NCBI GenBank assembly: GCA_017464305.1 | Contig: JAFUDS010000026.1 | Location: forward strand, 1-64,000 | Direction of reading: 5' to 3' | DNA: 64,000 nucleotides | Origin: Clostridia bacterium | Lineage (GTDB): Bacteria; Bacillota; Clostridia; Christensenellales; Aristaeellaceae | Shown here: one piece after another, positions 24,854 through 34,958 of the stretch | Layout of the letters: every line of letters begins with the position of its first letter | How positions within the stretch are numbered: the first letter of the stretch is position 1 | Notes under the pieces: generated by a model | The model's database searches: none | Told to the model about the DNA's origin: nothing | What the model saw: the letters and a program-made list of their open reading frames with translations, nothing else | Program-made: the position numbers and the translations under genes

Positions 24854-26872
24854 ATGCAATTATCCGATTTAAAAGGGCTGGGGCCCACCAGGCTCGCCCG
24901 ACTTCGCGCAATGGGAATTAGCTCATTGCGCGATTTGTTGTATTTCTTCCCCATTCGCTATGAGGATCATGTCCATGTGACTCCCATTGGGGCCGCCCAG
25001 GCCGGGGAGATCATGATTCAGGGAAAAATACTGGAAAAGCCGAAAATTGCCTATTTTCACGGCATGAGCCGAGTGACGGCTACCATCGCGGACGCCTCGG
25101 GCCGGCTGGGGATCAGCTGGTTTAACGAGCCCTGGATGACGCAGCAGGCCCCTGTGGGGATCGAGATTACCCTCTATGGCCGGCTGCAGGAAAAGAATGG
25201 ACGACGGAGTCTGGTTAACCCTCGGATCATCACGGAGCGGGGCTGGGCGCCGATTTATCGGCCGATCAAAGGTTTTCCGGGGAAGAGCTTTCTGGCCATG
25301 ATGCAGGAGGCCCTGAGCGCCGTGGAGGAGATTTGCCCGGAGACCCTGCCCCGCAGCTTTCGGGAAAGGCATGGGTTGATTCCCCTGAGGGACGCGATTC
25401 GGGAAACCCATTTTCCTCGGGAATTGGAAAGCCTGAAGGCGGCCCGGCGGCGGCTGGATTTCGAGAGCATGCTGATGTACCTGATGGGGGTTCAGATTTT
25501 TCAGCAGCAGAAGCAGCCAGGCTTCGCCATGGAGATTCCGGCAGGGGAACCGGACGCCTTCTGGCAGCAGATGCCCTTTCCGCCTACGGGCGCTCAACGA
25601 CGGGTGATGGAGGAGATCGCGGCCGATATGCGCCAGGGAGAAGCCATGAGCCGCCTGGTACAGGGAGACGTGGGCTGCGGGAAAACCATCCTGGCATTTG
25701 GGGCGATCTACCTGGCCTGGAAGGCAGGCTATCAAAGCGCCATGATGGCTCCGACGGAGGTGCTGGCCCGGCAGCATTATGAGAATGCCAAAGCTCAGCT
25801 GGAGCCCCTGGGGATTGCCTGCGGGCTGCTGACTGGCAGCACCCGGGCGGCGGAGCGAAGAAAAATATTGAAAGCCCTGGCGGAAGGGGAGTGCCAGGCC
25901 GTCTTCGGCACCCATGCCCTGATCAGCGAGGGGGTGGAATATGCCAGGTTGGGCTTGGCCATTACGGACGAGCAGCATCGCTTTGGGGTCCGTCAGCGGA
26001 GCCGACTGCAGGAAAAGGGCTTCGACGGGCAGCAGGAGAACCCCGCGCCCCATGTGCTGGTCATGAGCGCGACGCCTATTCCCCGGACCCTGGCGCTGAT
26101 CCTTTACGGCGACCTGAACCTAAGCCTGGTGGATGAATTGCCGCCGGGGCGGCAGCCGGTGAAAACCCGCATGGTGCCGGCGGAAAAGCGGGCGGGGATG
26201 TATCAATTTTTGCGCCAGCAGGTGGAGCAAAAAGGCCAGCAGGCATATGTGGTGTGCCCCCTGGTGGAGGACAGCGAAACCCTGGAGAATGTGAAGAGTG
26301 CCCAATCCCTGTACGAGGAATTGAAGGAAAACGAATTACAGGGGCTCCGGGTAGGGAAAACCTGGGGTACCCAGAAAAGCGAGGAGAAGGTAGAGACCCT
26401 GCGGCAGTTCGCGGCAGGGGAGCTGGACGTGCTGGTGGCCACCACGGTGATCGAGGTAGGGGTCAACGTGCCCAATGCCACCATCATGATCATAGAGAAC
26501 GCGGAGCGATACGGCCTGAGCCAGCTGCACCAGCTGCGGGGCCGCGTAGGCCGGGGGAGCGAGGAAAGCTGGTGCTTCCTGATGGCGGACGGCATAAAAA
26601 AACTCCGGATTCTCTGCGAAACCAACGATGGATTCCTTGTGGCGCAGAAGGATCTGGAGATTCGGGGCCCGGGGGATCTGATGGGCACCCGGCAGAGCGG
26701 CGAGGCGGCCCAGCGAATCGTAGGCGGCGGAGATGTGGCCCTGCTGGAGGAGGCGCAAAGGGCGGTCCAAGCGCTGGTTTCCGACCCCGGGCAGGCCCAG
26801 GAACGGCAGGCCATCGAGGCCCTGACCAGAAAAGTCTTCTCGGAAAAGGATTTCAAAATCGCGCTGAATTGA
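24854..26872 (+). CDS. recG: ATP-dependent DNA helicase RecG
   Basis: RecG remodels stalled replication forks and Holliday junctions. The 672-residue protein has an N-terminal wedge/OB domain, helicase motif I (GDVGCGKT), motif II in the form DEQHRFG, motif III MSATPIPRT, and C-terminal motifs V and VI (TTVIEVGVNVPNA; QLHQLRGRVGRG). Length and motif order are normal. It ends the asp23-fakA-recG operon, and only 13 bases separate it from the convergent hemW gene. Confidence 0.97.
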   Translation: MQLSDLKGLGPTRLARLRAMGISSLRDLLYFFPIRYEDHVHVTPIGAAQAGEIMIQGKILEKPKIAYFHGMSRVTATIADASGRLGISWFNEPWMTQQAPVGIEITLYGRLQEKNGRRSLVNPRIITERGWAPIYRPIKGFPGKSFLAMMQEALSAVEEICPETLPRSFRERHGLIPLRDAIRETHFPRELESLKAARRRLDFESMLMYLMGVQIFQQQKQPGFAMEIPAGEPDAFWQQMPFPPTGAQRRVMEEIAADMRQGEAMSRLVQGDVGCGKTILAFGAIYLAWKAGYQSAMMAPTEVLARQHYENAKAQLEPLGIACGLLTGSTRAAERRKILKALAEGECQAVFGTHALISEGVEYARLGLAITDEQHRFGVRQRSRLQEKGFDGQQENPAPHVLVMSATPIPRTLALILYGDLNLSLVDELPPGRQPVKTRMVPAEKRAGMYQFLRQQVEQKGQQAYVVCPLVEDSETLENVKSAQSLYEELKENELQGLRVGKTWGTQKSEEKVETLRQFAAGELDVLVATTVIEVGVNVPNATIMIIENAERYGLSQLHQLRGRVGRGSEESWCFLMADGIKKLRILCETNDGFLVAQKDLEIRGPGDLMGTRQSGEAAQRIVGGGDVALLEEAQRAVQALVSDPGQAQERQAIEALTRKVFSEKDFKIALN

Positions 26873-26885
26873 AGGGAACGTTTTG

Positions 26886-28040
26886 CTAATCTTCCATCAA
26901 GTCTACCAACACCATATTTTGCAGATCCATGCCTTGGCGGGTCAAACGCCAGGCATGGTCTTTCTGATAGACCAGATCTCTGGAGGCCAATAGGCGAAGC
27001 TGGTCTCCAAAGCAGCTTTCCAGGGAGACGCCATGGAGGCGGACGAAGTCCTCCTCCGCTACCCCAGCGTTCATCCGCAGCCCCAGCATCATGGTTTCGA
27101 AGCGGGCTTCCGCGGGGGAAATAAGCTCCTCCTCCTGGAGGACAGGCGCATGATTTTGCATGCCGGACAGATAATCTTGTAGGGAGCGGGTGTTGGTGCG
27201 GCGCAGATAGGTCATCCCCGGGGCGGAATGGGGGCGGAGCAGCATGGAAGCTGCAGAGACCCCCAGGCCCAGATAAGGCACCTGACGCCAATAGCCGATG
27301 TTGTGCTGACAGGCATATCCCGGGCGGGCAAAATTGGAAATCTCATATTGCTCCAGGCCCTGTTTCGCGGCGGATTGAAGCAGCGTCTCGTACATGTCCC
27401 GCTCCTCCTCCACCGCCGGCAAAGCGAGCTTCCCGGCTTCCAAATCCGCCAGCAGCGGGGTTCCTGGCTCGGGGATGAGCCCATAGGCGCTGAGATGCTG
27501 GATCCCCAGAGAAAAAGCCGCTTCCAGCGTTTCCTGCCACTCTGCCTTGGTTTGGGTGGGCAGGCCGAAGATCAGATCCAGATTCAGGTTTTCAAAGCCC
27601 GCCTTCCGGGCCAAATCCACGCTGGCTTGCACCTGCTGGAAGCTGTGAATCCGCCCCAGCAGGGAAAGCAGACGGGGCTGCGCCGCCTGCATGCCCAGGG
27701 ACAAGCGATTGACGCCTTCCTGCCGGGCGGCTTCCAGCCAGGGGCGGGTCAAGGTGCCGGGGTTCGCTTCCACCGTCCATTCCTGAACCTCATCCAGGGG
27801 GAGAAGCGTTTTCAAGCCCTGGATCAGCCGGGTCAGCGTGGGAGCCGGGAGCAGGGAAGGCGTGCCTCCGCCGAAATAGACCGTGGAAATAGGAGATTGA
27901 ACCTCGTGGGCAAAGAAAGAAGCCTCCCGCAGCAAAGCATCCGCGTAAGGCTCCATCAAATGCGCTTGCCCCGGGTAGGAGGCGAAGTCGCAATACCTGC
28001 ATTTTTGCGCGCAGAAGGGGAAATGAACGTATAATTCCAT
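26886..28040 (-). CDS. hemW: Radical SAM heme chaperone HemW-like protein
   Basis: The 384-residue protein carries the radical SAM cluster motif CAQKCRYC at residues 10-17 and the HemW/HemN features YFGGGTPSLL, VEANPGTL and NLDLIFGLP. HemW delivers heme to membrane respiratory proteins in other bacteria; many anaerobe homologues are misannotated as coproporphyrinogen oxidase. The C-terminal HemN-type wing is present (MMLGLRMNAGVAEEDF). It lies after lepA, as in Bacillus, and is the last gene of the minus-strand operon. Confidence 0.92.
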   Translation of the reverse strand: MELYVHFPFCAQKCRYCDFASYPGQAHLMEPYADALLREASFFAHEVQSPISTVYFGGGTPSLLPAPTLTRLIQGLKTLLPLDEVQEWTVEANPGTLTRPWLEAARQEGVNRLSLGMQAAQPRLLSLLGRIHSFQQVQASVDLARKAGFENLNLDLIFGLPTQTKAEWQETLEAAFSLGIQHLSAYGLIPEPGTPLLADLEAGKLALPAVEEERDMYETLLQSAAKQGLEQYEISNFARPGYACQHNIGYWRQVPYLGLGVSAASMLLRPHSAPGMTYLRRTNTRSLQDYLSGMQNHAPVLQEEELISPAEARFETMMLGLRMNAGVAEEDFVRLHGVSLESCFGDQLRLLASRDLVYQKDHAWRLTRQGMDLQNMVLVDLMED

Positions 28041-28046
28041 GGAAAT

Positions 28047-28559
28047 TTAATCTTTCTCCAGGGCCAGATTTCGAATGCGCCGGCCTAGATCATAAGCATA
28101 GGAAACGGTGTACCAGGTGCCGCCCCGGCAATGGGTCAGATAAGCAAAGCAGAGATCCGCATGCTCCACGAGAAATCGATTCCGCTTCTGCATGCATCCG
28201 GGGAAGTAGTCCTCGGAGACATAGACCACCTGATCCGCCTCCCCCAGGAGGGACTGATAGATGGCTTGATCTGCCGGGGCCCATCGGGAGGCCTGGGAGC
28301 GGCAGGGCAGGGCGAGAATCAGCTTTACCTCCGGGTGAATGCGCCGCAGGGAAAGCACCTCCTGGGCCGCCAGGGTATCGAACCCCAGGGCGGCGCCGGA
28401 AAGGAAAACCCGCTTGCCGCCTTGATAGGCTTCCTCTAGCCACCTACGAAGCCGCAACGCGATGCGCGACCGTTCCTGGGGGGAGAGATGGCGATGCCCG
28501 GTAAAGCTGACGCAAAATACCGGATCATAGGGGAAGCCATCCCCCTGGGGATAGGTCAG
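28047..28559 (-). CDS. SLOG-fold (DUF1273/YpsA-like) protein with unusual start
   Basis: The recognisable protein begins near [11 protein letters not shown] and continues through [18 protein letters not shown] and [10 protein letters not shown], the glycine-rich nucleotide or ligand-binding pattern of the DUF1273/YpsA branch of the SLOG superfamily. Its function is not established. No ATG, GTG or TTG lies in frame between 28691, deep inside lepA, and the domain. The nearest candidate is a CTG at 28559-28557, which overlaps the lepA stop as CTGA. I give that start, 170 residues, as the best guess; the alternative is an ATG at 28691 with a 45-residue tail encoded inside lepA. Confidence 0.7.
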   Translation of the reverse strand: MTYPQGDGFPYDPVFCVSFTGHRHLSPQERSRIALRLRRWLEEAYQGGKRVFLSGAALGFDTLAAQEVLSLRRIHPEVKLILALPCRSQASRWAPADQAIYQSLLGEADQVVYVSEDYFPGCMQKRNRFLVEHADLCFAYLTHCRGGTWYTVSYAYDLGRRIRNLALEKD

Positions 28560-30355
28560 GAATCCATCTTCAGCACGGCTATGAAGGCTTCGCTGGGCAC
28601 CTGGACGGTACCGAATTGACGCATCCGCTTTTTGCCTTCTTTTTGCTTTTCTAACAATTTCTTCTTTCGCGTGATGTCGCCACCGTAGCATTTCGCCAAA
28701 ACATCCTTTCGCATCGCTTTCACCGTTTCCCGGGCGATCACCTTGCCCCCAATGGCGGCCTGGATTGGAATTTCGAACTGCTGCCGCGGGATGACATCCT
28801 TCAGCTTCTCCGCGATGGAGCGGCCTCGGGCATAGGCCTTATCCCGATGCACAATGATAGAAAAGGCGTCGCACAGCTCCCCGTTCAGCAGGATATCCAG
28901 CTTCACCAGGTCGGACCGGCGATAATCCTTCATTTCATAATCGAAGGAAGCATAGCCCCGGCTGCGGCTCTTGATCTGATCGAAGAAATCGAAGATGATT
29001 TCGTTTAGCGGAAGCTCATAATTCAGCTTCACGCGGTTGCCTTCATACTGCATATCCAGGAAGACGCCCCGCTTGTCCTGGCAGAGATCCATCAGCGTAC
29101 CCACTGCGTCCTGAGGGGTATAGATGGTGGCATGGACAAAGGGCTCCTCCATGGATTCGATCTCCGTGACTGCCGGCAGATTGGTGGGGTTATCGATCAT
29201 CAGGGTTTCCCCGCTGGTTTTGTTCACCTTGTAGATGACGCTGGGGGCGGTGGTGACCAAATTCAGGTCAAATTCCCGCTCTAAGCGGGTGGTCATGATA
29301 TCCATATGCAGCAGCCCCAGGAAGCCACAGCGGAACCCATAGCCCAGGGCCACGGAGGTTTCCGGCTCGAAGGACAGGGAGGCGTCGTTCATCCGCAGCT
29401 TCTCCAGGGCGTCCTTCAGGGCGGGATAATCCGCGCCGTCCGCCGGATAGATGCCGCAATACACCATGGGGGTTACATGGCGATAGCCAGGCAGCGGTTC
29501 CGGCGCGGGGCGAGCCGCGTCGGTAATGGTGTCGCCTACCCGGGTGTCGCTGACATCCTTGATGGAGGCGGCTACATAGCCCACATCCCCGGCCTTCAGC
29601 TCCTGCCGGGGGGAATAGCCCGGGGCAAAGATGCCCACCTCCACCACGTCGAATTCGCCGCCAGTGGCCATGAGGCGCATGCGCATGCCGGGGCGGATGG
29701 TTCCTTCCTTCACCCGGACAAAGCAGATGGCGCCTCGATAATTATCATAGAAGGCATCAAAGATCAACGCCTGCAGCGGAGCGGAAGGATCCCCCTCCGG
29801 CGCGGGAATATGCTCCACAATGGCTTCCAGCACCTGATCTACATTCAGCCCCGTCTTGGCGGAAACGCAGGGAGCGAAGCTGGCGTCCAGGCCGATGACA
29901 TCCTCAATCTCCTGCCGAACCTCCTCCGGCCGAGCGGAAGGCAAATCGATCTTGTTGATGACGGGGATGATCTCCAGATCATGCTCCAGGGCCAGATACA
30001 CATTGGCCAGAGTTTGCGCTTCGATGCCCTGGGTGGCATCCACCACCAGCAGCGCTCCTTCGCAGGCGGCCAGCGCCCGGGAAACCTCATAGGTAAAGTC
30101 CACATGGCCGGGGGTATCGATCAGGTTCAGAATATACTCCTGGCCGTCCTTCGCCCGATAGCGCATATGGACGGCCTTGCTTTTGATGGTAATGCCCCGC
30201 TCCCGCTCCAGCTCCATGCTGTCCAGAATCTGCTCCACCATCTCCCGCTGCTCAAAGACCCCGGTCTGCTCCAGAATGCGATCCGCCAGGGTGCTCTTTC
30301 CATGGTCGATATGGGCGATGATGCAAAAATTACGTACGCGGCTTGCGTTCGACAA
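28556..30355 (-). CDS. lepA: Elongation factor 4 (LepA)
   Basis: LepA is a ribosome-associated GTPase that acts in initiation and back-translocation under stress. The 599-residue protein shows G1 AHIDHGKS, G3 DTPGHVDF, G4 NKID, domain III/V homology to EF-G, and the LepA-specific C-terminal domain ([25 protein letters not shown]). The start is TTG 30355 with AAGGAG upstream. It is in an operon after plsY. Confidence 0.97.
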   Translation of the reverse strand: MSNASRVRNFCIIAHIDHGKSTLADRILEQTGVFEQREMVEQILDSMELERERGITIKSKAVHMRYRAKDGQEYILNLIDTPGHVDFTYEVSRALAACEGALLVVDATQGIEAQTLANVYLALEHDLEIIPVINKIDLPSARPEEVRQEIEDVIGLDASFAPCVSAKTGLNVDQVLEAIVEHIPAPEGDPSAPLQALIFDAFYDNYRGAICFVRVKEGTIRPGMRMRLMATGGEFDVVEVGIFAPGYSPRQELKAGDVGYVAASIKDVSDTRVGDTITDAARPAPEPLPGYRHVTPMVYCGIYPADGADYPALKDALEKLRMNDASLSFEPETSVALGYGFRCGFLGLLHMDIMTTRLEREFDLNLVTTAPSVIYKVNKTSGETLMIDNPTNLPAVTEIESMEEPFVHATIYTPQDAVGTLMDLCQDKRGVFLDMQYEGNRVKLNYELPLNEIIFDFFDQIKSRSRGYASFDYEMKDYRRSDLVKLDILLNGELCDAFSIIVHRDKAYARGRSIAEKLKDVIPRQQFEIPIQAAIGGKVIARETVKAMRKDVLAKCYGGDITRKKKLLEKQKEGKKRMRQFGTVQVPSEAFIAVLKMDS

Positions 30356-30406
30356 GGTGATTTGCTCCTTCCTGTGAAAGGGTATGGGAAAACCAAAGGG
30401 GGAAAG

Positions 30407-31021
30407 CTATGATTTGATCTTCTGGCCCAGGCGATTCTCCGTACCACGCAGCAGGCGGCTGATGTTGGCGCGATGCCGAATCAGACAGAGAACAGCCAGC
30501 AGAACCGCCCAGAGGATGATCCAGATATCCCCGCCGCTGTAGAAGAGGGAGACCAGCACGGCATAGAGGCATAGCAGGCTCATGGAGGCCAGGGAGATAT
30601 ACTTGGTGAGCAGGATGATGACCACCCCCAGCCCAAAGCAGATCAGCGCAGGGATCGGAAAGCAGAAGAGCATGACACCGCAGCTGCTGGCGACCCCTTT
30701 TCCGCCCTGGAAGTGAAAAAACACGGGCCAGTTATGCCCCAGCACCACCAGGAGGCCGCCCAGCAGCGCGCCATAAAAGGAGCCAGTGATCAACTGGCCC
30801 AGATAGCAGGCCAGCACCGCCTTCAGGGAATCCCCGGCAAAGGTGATGAGCCCCGGCACCCAGCCCATGGTCCGCTGAACATTGGTGGCGCCGGTGTTAT
30901 GGCTGCCCACCGTATGCAGATCGGGCCCGTGCATGGCCCGGGAAACCAGGATGCCGGTGGAGATGGAGCCCAGGCAGTAGGCCAGGACCCCCGCCAGGAC
31001 ATATAACAACCAGGTTGGCAT
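30407..31021 (-). CDS. plsY: Glycerol-3-phosphate acyltransferase PlsY
   Basis: PlsY transfers acyl groups from acyl-phosphate to glycerol-3-phosphate, the first membrane step of phospholipid synthesis. Its conserved motifs are GSISTGIL, the phosphate-binding HNTGATNVQR and the GHNWPVFFHFQGGKGVA loop. About five membrane helices are visible. The 204-residue length is normal. Together with the FakA-like kinase elsewhere in the window it could serve incorporation of external fatty acids. It lies seven bases after der. Confidence 0.96.
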   Translation of the reverse strand: MPTWLLYVLAGVLAYCLGSISTGILVSRAMHGPDLHTVGSHNTGATNVQRTMGWVPGLITFAGDSLKAVLACYLGQLITGSFYGALLGGLLVVLGHNWPVFFHFQGGKGVASSCGVMLFCFPIPALICFGLGVVIILLTKYISLASMSLLCLYAVLVSLFYSGGDIWIILWAVLLAVLCLIRHRANISRLLRGTENRLGQKIKS

Positions 31022-31028
31022 GGCAGAA

Positions 31029-32363
31029 TTACGCCTCCTCTCGCTTCCGGGGCCGCAGGATGAACCGGATGGGGGTGCCCGTGAAATCGAAAGCTTTGCG
31101 GAAATAGTTTTCCAGATAGCGCTCGTAGGCGAAGAACATCAGCTCCACGTCGTTGACGAAGAGGATAAAGGTGGGCGGACAGACGGACTGCTGGGTGGCG
31201 TAATAAATCTTCAGCCGGCGCCCTCCCTGCAGCGGGGGCTGGAGAGCGTTGGTGGCTTCGTTGAGCACATCGTTCAGCACGCCGGTGGTAATCCGCTTGC
31301 TGGCCTGGGCATACACCGCAGCCACCTGATCCAGAATGGTATGGACCCGCTGCCCGGTCAGGGCGGAAACGAAGAGCACCGGGCAGTAATCCATGAATTT
31401 CAGATCCGAGAGAATCTGTTTCTTGGTTTTTTCCAGGGTGCCGGTTTCCTTCTCCACCGCGTCCCACTTGTTGATCAGCAAAATGGCGGCTTTGCCTTCG
31501 TCATGAATCAGGCCGGCGATCTTGGTATCCTGCTCCGTGACCCCGTCATTGGCGTCAATGATAAGAATGGCCACATCGCAGCGGCGGATGGCCGCAATGG
31601 AGCGCAAAACGCTGTAGCGCTCCAGGCTTTCATCCTCGATGGCCCGCTTCCGGCGGATGCCAGCGGTGTCGATGATGTTGACGGGGGAACCATCCGGCAT
31701 CGTGTGCAGGGTATCGATGGCGTCCCGGGTGGTGCCGGCGATCTCCGAGACCATGGTCCGCTTCTGGCCCAGGAGCCGATTGGTGAGGGAGCTTTTTCCA
31801 ACATTGGGCCGGCCCACAATGGCCAGCTGCAGGATATGCTCCTCCTCCTCTTCCTCCGGAGGAAGCTCCGGCAGGCAATGGAAGATTTCGTCCAATAAAT
31901 CGCCAAAGCCCAGCATGTTCACCGCGCTGATGCCCACCGGATCTCCTAAGCCCAGCTCGTAGAATTCATACAGATGATTGCTAAGGCCGGGATAATCAAT
32001 TTTGTTTACCACCAGGATCACGGGCTTATGGGTGCGGCGAAGCATATTCGCCACCTCCCGGTCATCATCCGTCAAGCCATCCCGGGCGTCTGTGAAGAAG
32101 CAGATCACGTCCGCTGTGTCCATGGCGATCTCCGCCTGCTCCCGCATCTGGGACAGCAGCACATCCTCGCTGCGGGGGTCGATGCCGCCGGTGTCGATCA
32201 GGGTCAGCCCCCGTCCCAGCCATTCCACATCGGCATAGATTCGATCCCGGGTGACCCCGGGAAGATCATCCACGATGCTGATGCGCCGGCCGGCCATTTT
32301 ATTGAAAAAGGTGGATTTGCCCACATTGGGGCGGCCGATGATGGCGACCAAAGGTTTTGCCAT
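31029..32363 (-). CDS. der: Ribosome assembly GTPase Der (EngA)
   Basis: Der has two GTPase domains in tandem and helps 50S assembly. G1 motifs GRPNVGKST (residue 8) and GRPNVGKSS (near 185), two DTxG motifs (DTGGIDP; DTAGIRRK) and two NKxD motifs (NKID; NKWD) are visible, with a C-terminal KH-like domain. The product is 444 residues. An acidic stretch of five Glu (PPEEEEEEHI) links the domains. AGGAGG precedes the ATG. Confidence 0.97.
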   Translation of the reverse strand: MAKPLVAIIGRPNVGKSTFFNKMAGRRISIVDDLPGVTRDRIYADVEWLGRGLTLIDTGGIDPRSEDVLLSQMREQAEIAMDTADVICFFTDARDGLTDDDREVANMLRRTHKPVILVVNKIDYPGLSNHLYEFYELGLGDPVGISAVNMLGFGDLLDEIFHCLPELPPEEEEEEHILQLAIVGRPNVGKSSLTNRLLGQKRTMVSEIAGTTRDAIDTLHTMPDGSPVNIIDTAGIRRKRAIEDESLERYSVLRSIAAIRRCDVAILIIDANDGVTEQDTKIAGLIHDEGKAAILLINKWDAVEKETGTLEKTKKQILSDLKFMDYCPVLFVSALTGQRVHTILDQVAAVYAQASKRITTGVLNDVLNEATNALQPPLQGGRRLKIYYATQQSVCPPTFILFVNDVELMFFAYERYLENYFRKAFDFTGTPIRFILRPRKREEA

Positions 32364-32403
32364 GTATCTAAAACCTCCTGAAAGTAAGCTTCATAATGAA
32401 AAA

Positions 32404-33708
32404 CTAAATCCCATAAAGGGCCCGGACAAAATCCTCTCCCCGATTTTGCACCACCCGGAAGGGGAGGCCGGTCAAGGCCTGCAACTGGGGGACGGTGAAA
32501 TCATCCAGGAAGGAATCCTCGTTTTCCCGCAGCATGCTGCTGGAAATCAGCACCTGATCCGCCTTTTTGTCGGCCAGGGCGTCCATCAAATCCTGCCCGG
32601 TGATCAACCCTGTCACCGTGACAGAGGGGCCGAAGAACTGATTGGGCACGGCGAAGACATCTACAGAGGTGCCAGCCGGGGCGAAACGCTCCGCCAGATC
32701 CTGAATATAGGGAAGGGCGGAGACCCCAGTAGGAATCAACAGATGGCGAGGCGGGGGAGCGGGCGACAGACTTTGCACCAGGGGCAAGGCATTTTCACAT
32801 TCCTGAGCCAGGAGCCGAAGCATGCCAATGCCATTTTCGATCTGAGGATAACCTTCATAGGCCTCCTCCGAGGGCACGGGCAGGTGGGCAATGCTGTAAA
32901 ACTCGTCGGCCGGGAAGATGAATCGCGTCCCCAGCGTTTTCAGATAATAAGCCTGGATCAGCTCGAAATCCCGTACCAGCTCCTGGGCTTCCTCCTCCCG
33001 GAACAGGCGCAGGGGGTACAGGCGATCCCGATGGTCCGTCAGCCCGATGGGCACGATGGCCAGGCTCTGGGCAGCGGGATACAGATTAGCCAGGTCCACA
33101 ATGGTCTGGTGCAAAATAGGCCCATCGTTCTCCCCCGGGCAGAGCACCACCTGGCAGTGAAACTTGAGCCCGTTTTCCGCCATGCGCTGCAGTCGGGGAA
33201 GCAGATTCCCGGCGGTGGGATTTTTCAGTATGCGAACCCGGGTAGCCGGGTCCGTGGCATGGACGGAGATATAGAGGGGAGAAGCCTTCCGGCGCAGGAT
33301 GCGCTCGAATTCCTGATCGTCCACATTGGTCAGGGTGACAAAATTGCCCATCATCAGGCTCAGCCGCCAATCGTCGTCCTTTACATAGAGGGTGGACCGC
33401 ATACCCTTGGGCATCTGGTCCACAAAGCAAAAGATGCAGTGATTTTTGCAGGGACGGGGCTCCAGGATCGCCCGTTCATCCAGCTTCAGCCCCAGGGGGG
33501 CGGAAACACCCTTGTGGAGGGAGAGGACTCTGGTTTGCCCCTCTGCATCCGCCAGCTCCACCTTTAGGCGGGAGGACATGGAGAGGGCCTGATAATCAAT
33601 TTCATCAATCACGTCCTCGCCATTGATCTTCAGCAGCGTTTCCCCAGGCTGAATCCCTGCCCGGGCGGCCATGGAGCCTCGGGCTACTGAAAGGATCCTG
33701 ATGGACAA
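32404..33708 (-). CDS. DUF512-type protein with PDZ and radical SAM-like domains
   Basis: The 434-residue protein starts with a PDZ-like domain (GSMAARAGIQPGETLLKINGE). A cysteine cluster CKNHCIFCF near residue 96 is of radical SAM type, and the C-terminal DUF512 domain follows. The family is conserved in Clostridia, usually beside der as here, but its reaction is unknown. The start is TTG 33708 with GGAGGGG upstream; an earlier start is ruled out by the divergent MreB-like promoter region. It heads the der-plsY-lepA operon. Confidence 0.9.
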   Translation of the reverse strand: MSIRILSVARGSMAARAGIQPGETLLKINGEDVIDEIDYQALSMSSRLKVELADAEGQTRVLSLHKGVSAPLGLKLDERAILEPRPCKNHCIFCFVDQMPKGMRSTLYVKDDDWRLSLMMGNFVTLTNVDDQEFERILRRKASPLYISVHATDPATRVRILKNPTAGNLLPRLQRMAENGLKFHCQVVLCPGENDGPILHQTIVDLANLYPAAQSLAIVPIGLTDHRDRLYPLRLFREEEAQELVRDFELIQAYYLKTLGTRFIFPADEFYSIAHLPVPSEEAYEGYPQIENGIGMLRLLAQECENALPLVQSLSPAPPPRHLLIPTGVSALPYIQDLAERFAPAGTSVDVFAVPNQFFGPSVTVTGLITGQDLMDALADKKADQVLISSSMLRENEDSFLDDFTVPQLQALTGLPFRVVQNRGEDFVRALYGI

Positions 33709-33779
33709 AGCTTCCCCTCCCTTCCCTCGAAATCACAACATTATATTATGGCGAAATCAGCCGGGATTGTCAAGAAAAC

Positions 33780-33808
33780 TTGAATTTGAGGCAGGATCAT
33801 GGTATGAT
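33780..33808 (+). promoter_or_regulatory. Promoter of the MreB-like gene
   Basis: TTGAAT (33780-33785) and TATGAT (33803-33808) are 17 bp apart and lie 84 bases before the ATG. Confidence 0.7.
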
Positions 33809-33892
33809 GCACCGGGAAACGCTTTCGCCTTGTCTGCATGGGTCAGCGTTTCTGGAACAGCCCGGAAGCATGGGCGTGAAAGGGATTTTTGC

Positions 33893-34897
33893 ATGGCGCA
33901 GATTAACGATATTGCGATCGATTTAGGGACCTCCAATGTGGTCATCTATATGAAGGGCCAGGGCGTGGTGCTGCGGGAGCCCGCCGCCGTTTCTGTAGAT
34001 CAGGAAACGCGGCGCATCCTGGCCTTCGGGACGGAGGCTTGGCGCATGATTGGCCGGACCCCGGCCAATATCCAGGTGATCCGCCCCCTGGCTCAAGGCG
34101 AAATGATCGATTTTGACCTGACGGGGAATATGCTGCGCTTCTTCGTAGCCCGAGTGACGGGCGGCCGGCGTCTCAGCCGGCCTCGGGCGATTCTTTCTAC
34201 GCCCAGCGGAGTGAAGGATATTGAGCAGAAGGCCCTGATGACCACGCTGTTTGATGCGGGGGTGCGGCGGACCCAGATGCTGGATCGCAGCATTGCCACC
34301 GCCCTAGGGGCGCAGCTGAATTTTCTGGGTGAATACGGCTGCATGATTGCGGATATCAGCGCAGGGGGGACGGATCTGGCCGTGCTGTATAACGGGACGC
34401 CTACGGTGGTCAGCAGCCTGCACGTAGGGGGCGATCAGCTGGACGACGCGGTGATCCGCTTCCTCCGCCGGAAATACAATATGCTGATCGGCGAGCACAC
34501 GGCGGAACAGGTAAAGATTACCCTGGGCAGCGCCATCCGCCGTCAGGAGCGGATCAGCATGGACATTACCGGGCGGAATTTGATCTCCGGGCTGCCCAAG
34601 ACCATGACCATAGAATCCGATGAGATTTATGAATCGCTGATCGACTGCGTGAATGATCTGATCGAAGGCATCCAGATGCTGATCGAAAAGACGCCGCCCC
34701 AGCTGGCCTCCGATATTTTCGAGAGTGGCATTACCCTGACTGGAGGCGGCGCTCAGCTGTACGGGCTGGCAGAGGCGGTGGGCGCGGCGCTGAGAGTGCC
34801 CTGCCGAGTAGCGGATGAAGCCCGGGACTGTACGGTGCTGGGCTGCGCCCGGGTGCTGGAGGATCCCGCTCAATATAAGTATCTGCTGAATATTTAA
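33893..34897 (+). CDS. MreB/Mbl-like actin homologue with altered ATPase motifs
   Basis: The 334-residue protein aligns with MreB throughout: phosphate-1 loop IAIDLGTSNVVIYMKG, IGRTPANIQVIRP, SGLPKTMTIESDEI and adenosine motif TGGGAQLYGL. Two catalytic features differ. The phosphate-2 loop is ADISAGGTDLA instead of VDIGGGTTE, and the glutamate of the usual EEPFAAAIG segment is missing (LDRSIATALG). It may therefore bind but hardly hydrolyse ATP. MreC and MreD do not follow; it is a single-gene unit closed by a terminator. The start ATG follows AAAGGGA. A cell-shape role is inferred from homology. Confidence 0.88.
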   Translation: MAQINDIAIDLGTSNVVIYMKGQGVVLREPAAVSVDQETRRILAFGTEAWRMIGRTPANIQVIRPLAQGEMIDFDLTGNMLRFFVARVTGGRRLSRPRAILSTPSGVKDIEQKALMTTLFDAGVRRTQMLDRSIATALGAQLNFLGEYGCMIADISAGGTDLAVLYNGTPTVVSSLHVGGDQLDDAVIRFLRRKYNMLIGEHTAEQVKITLGSAIRRQERISMDITGRNLISGLPKTMTIESDEIYESLIDCVNDLIEGIQMLIEKTPPQLASDIFESGITLTGGGAQLYGLAEAVGAALRVPCRVADEARDCTVLGCARVLEDPAQYKYLLNI

Positions 34898-34916
34898 CCT
34901 CTTTAGAGATGAAAAG

Positions 34917-34947
34917 AAATCCCCTGGGAATTGCTCCCGGGGGATTT
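34917..34947. terminator. Bidirectional terminator after the MreB-like gene
   Basis: AAATCCCC and GGGGATTT, extended by GGGA/TCCC around a 5-base loop, give a stem of about 13 bp with one G-U pair. GTTTT follows on the plus strand and TCTTTTC on the minus strand. It serves both convergent genes. Confidence 0.85.
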
Positions 34948-34958
34948 GTTTTCATCGT

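Noticed and set aside
26873-26885. Terminator between the convergent recG and hemW genes
   Set aside because: The gap is only 13 bases and contains no hairpin.
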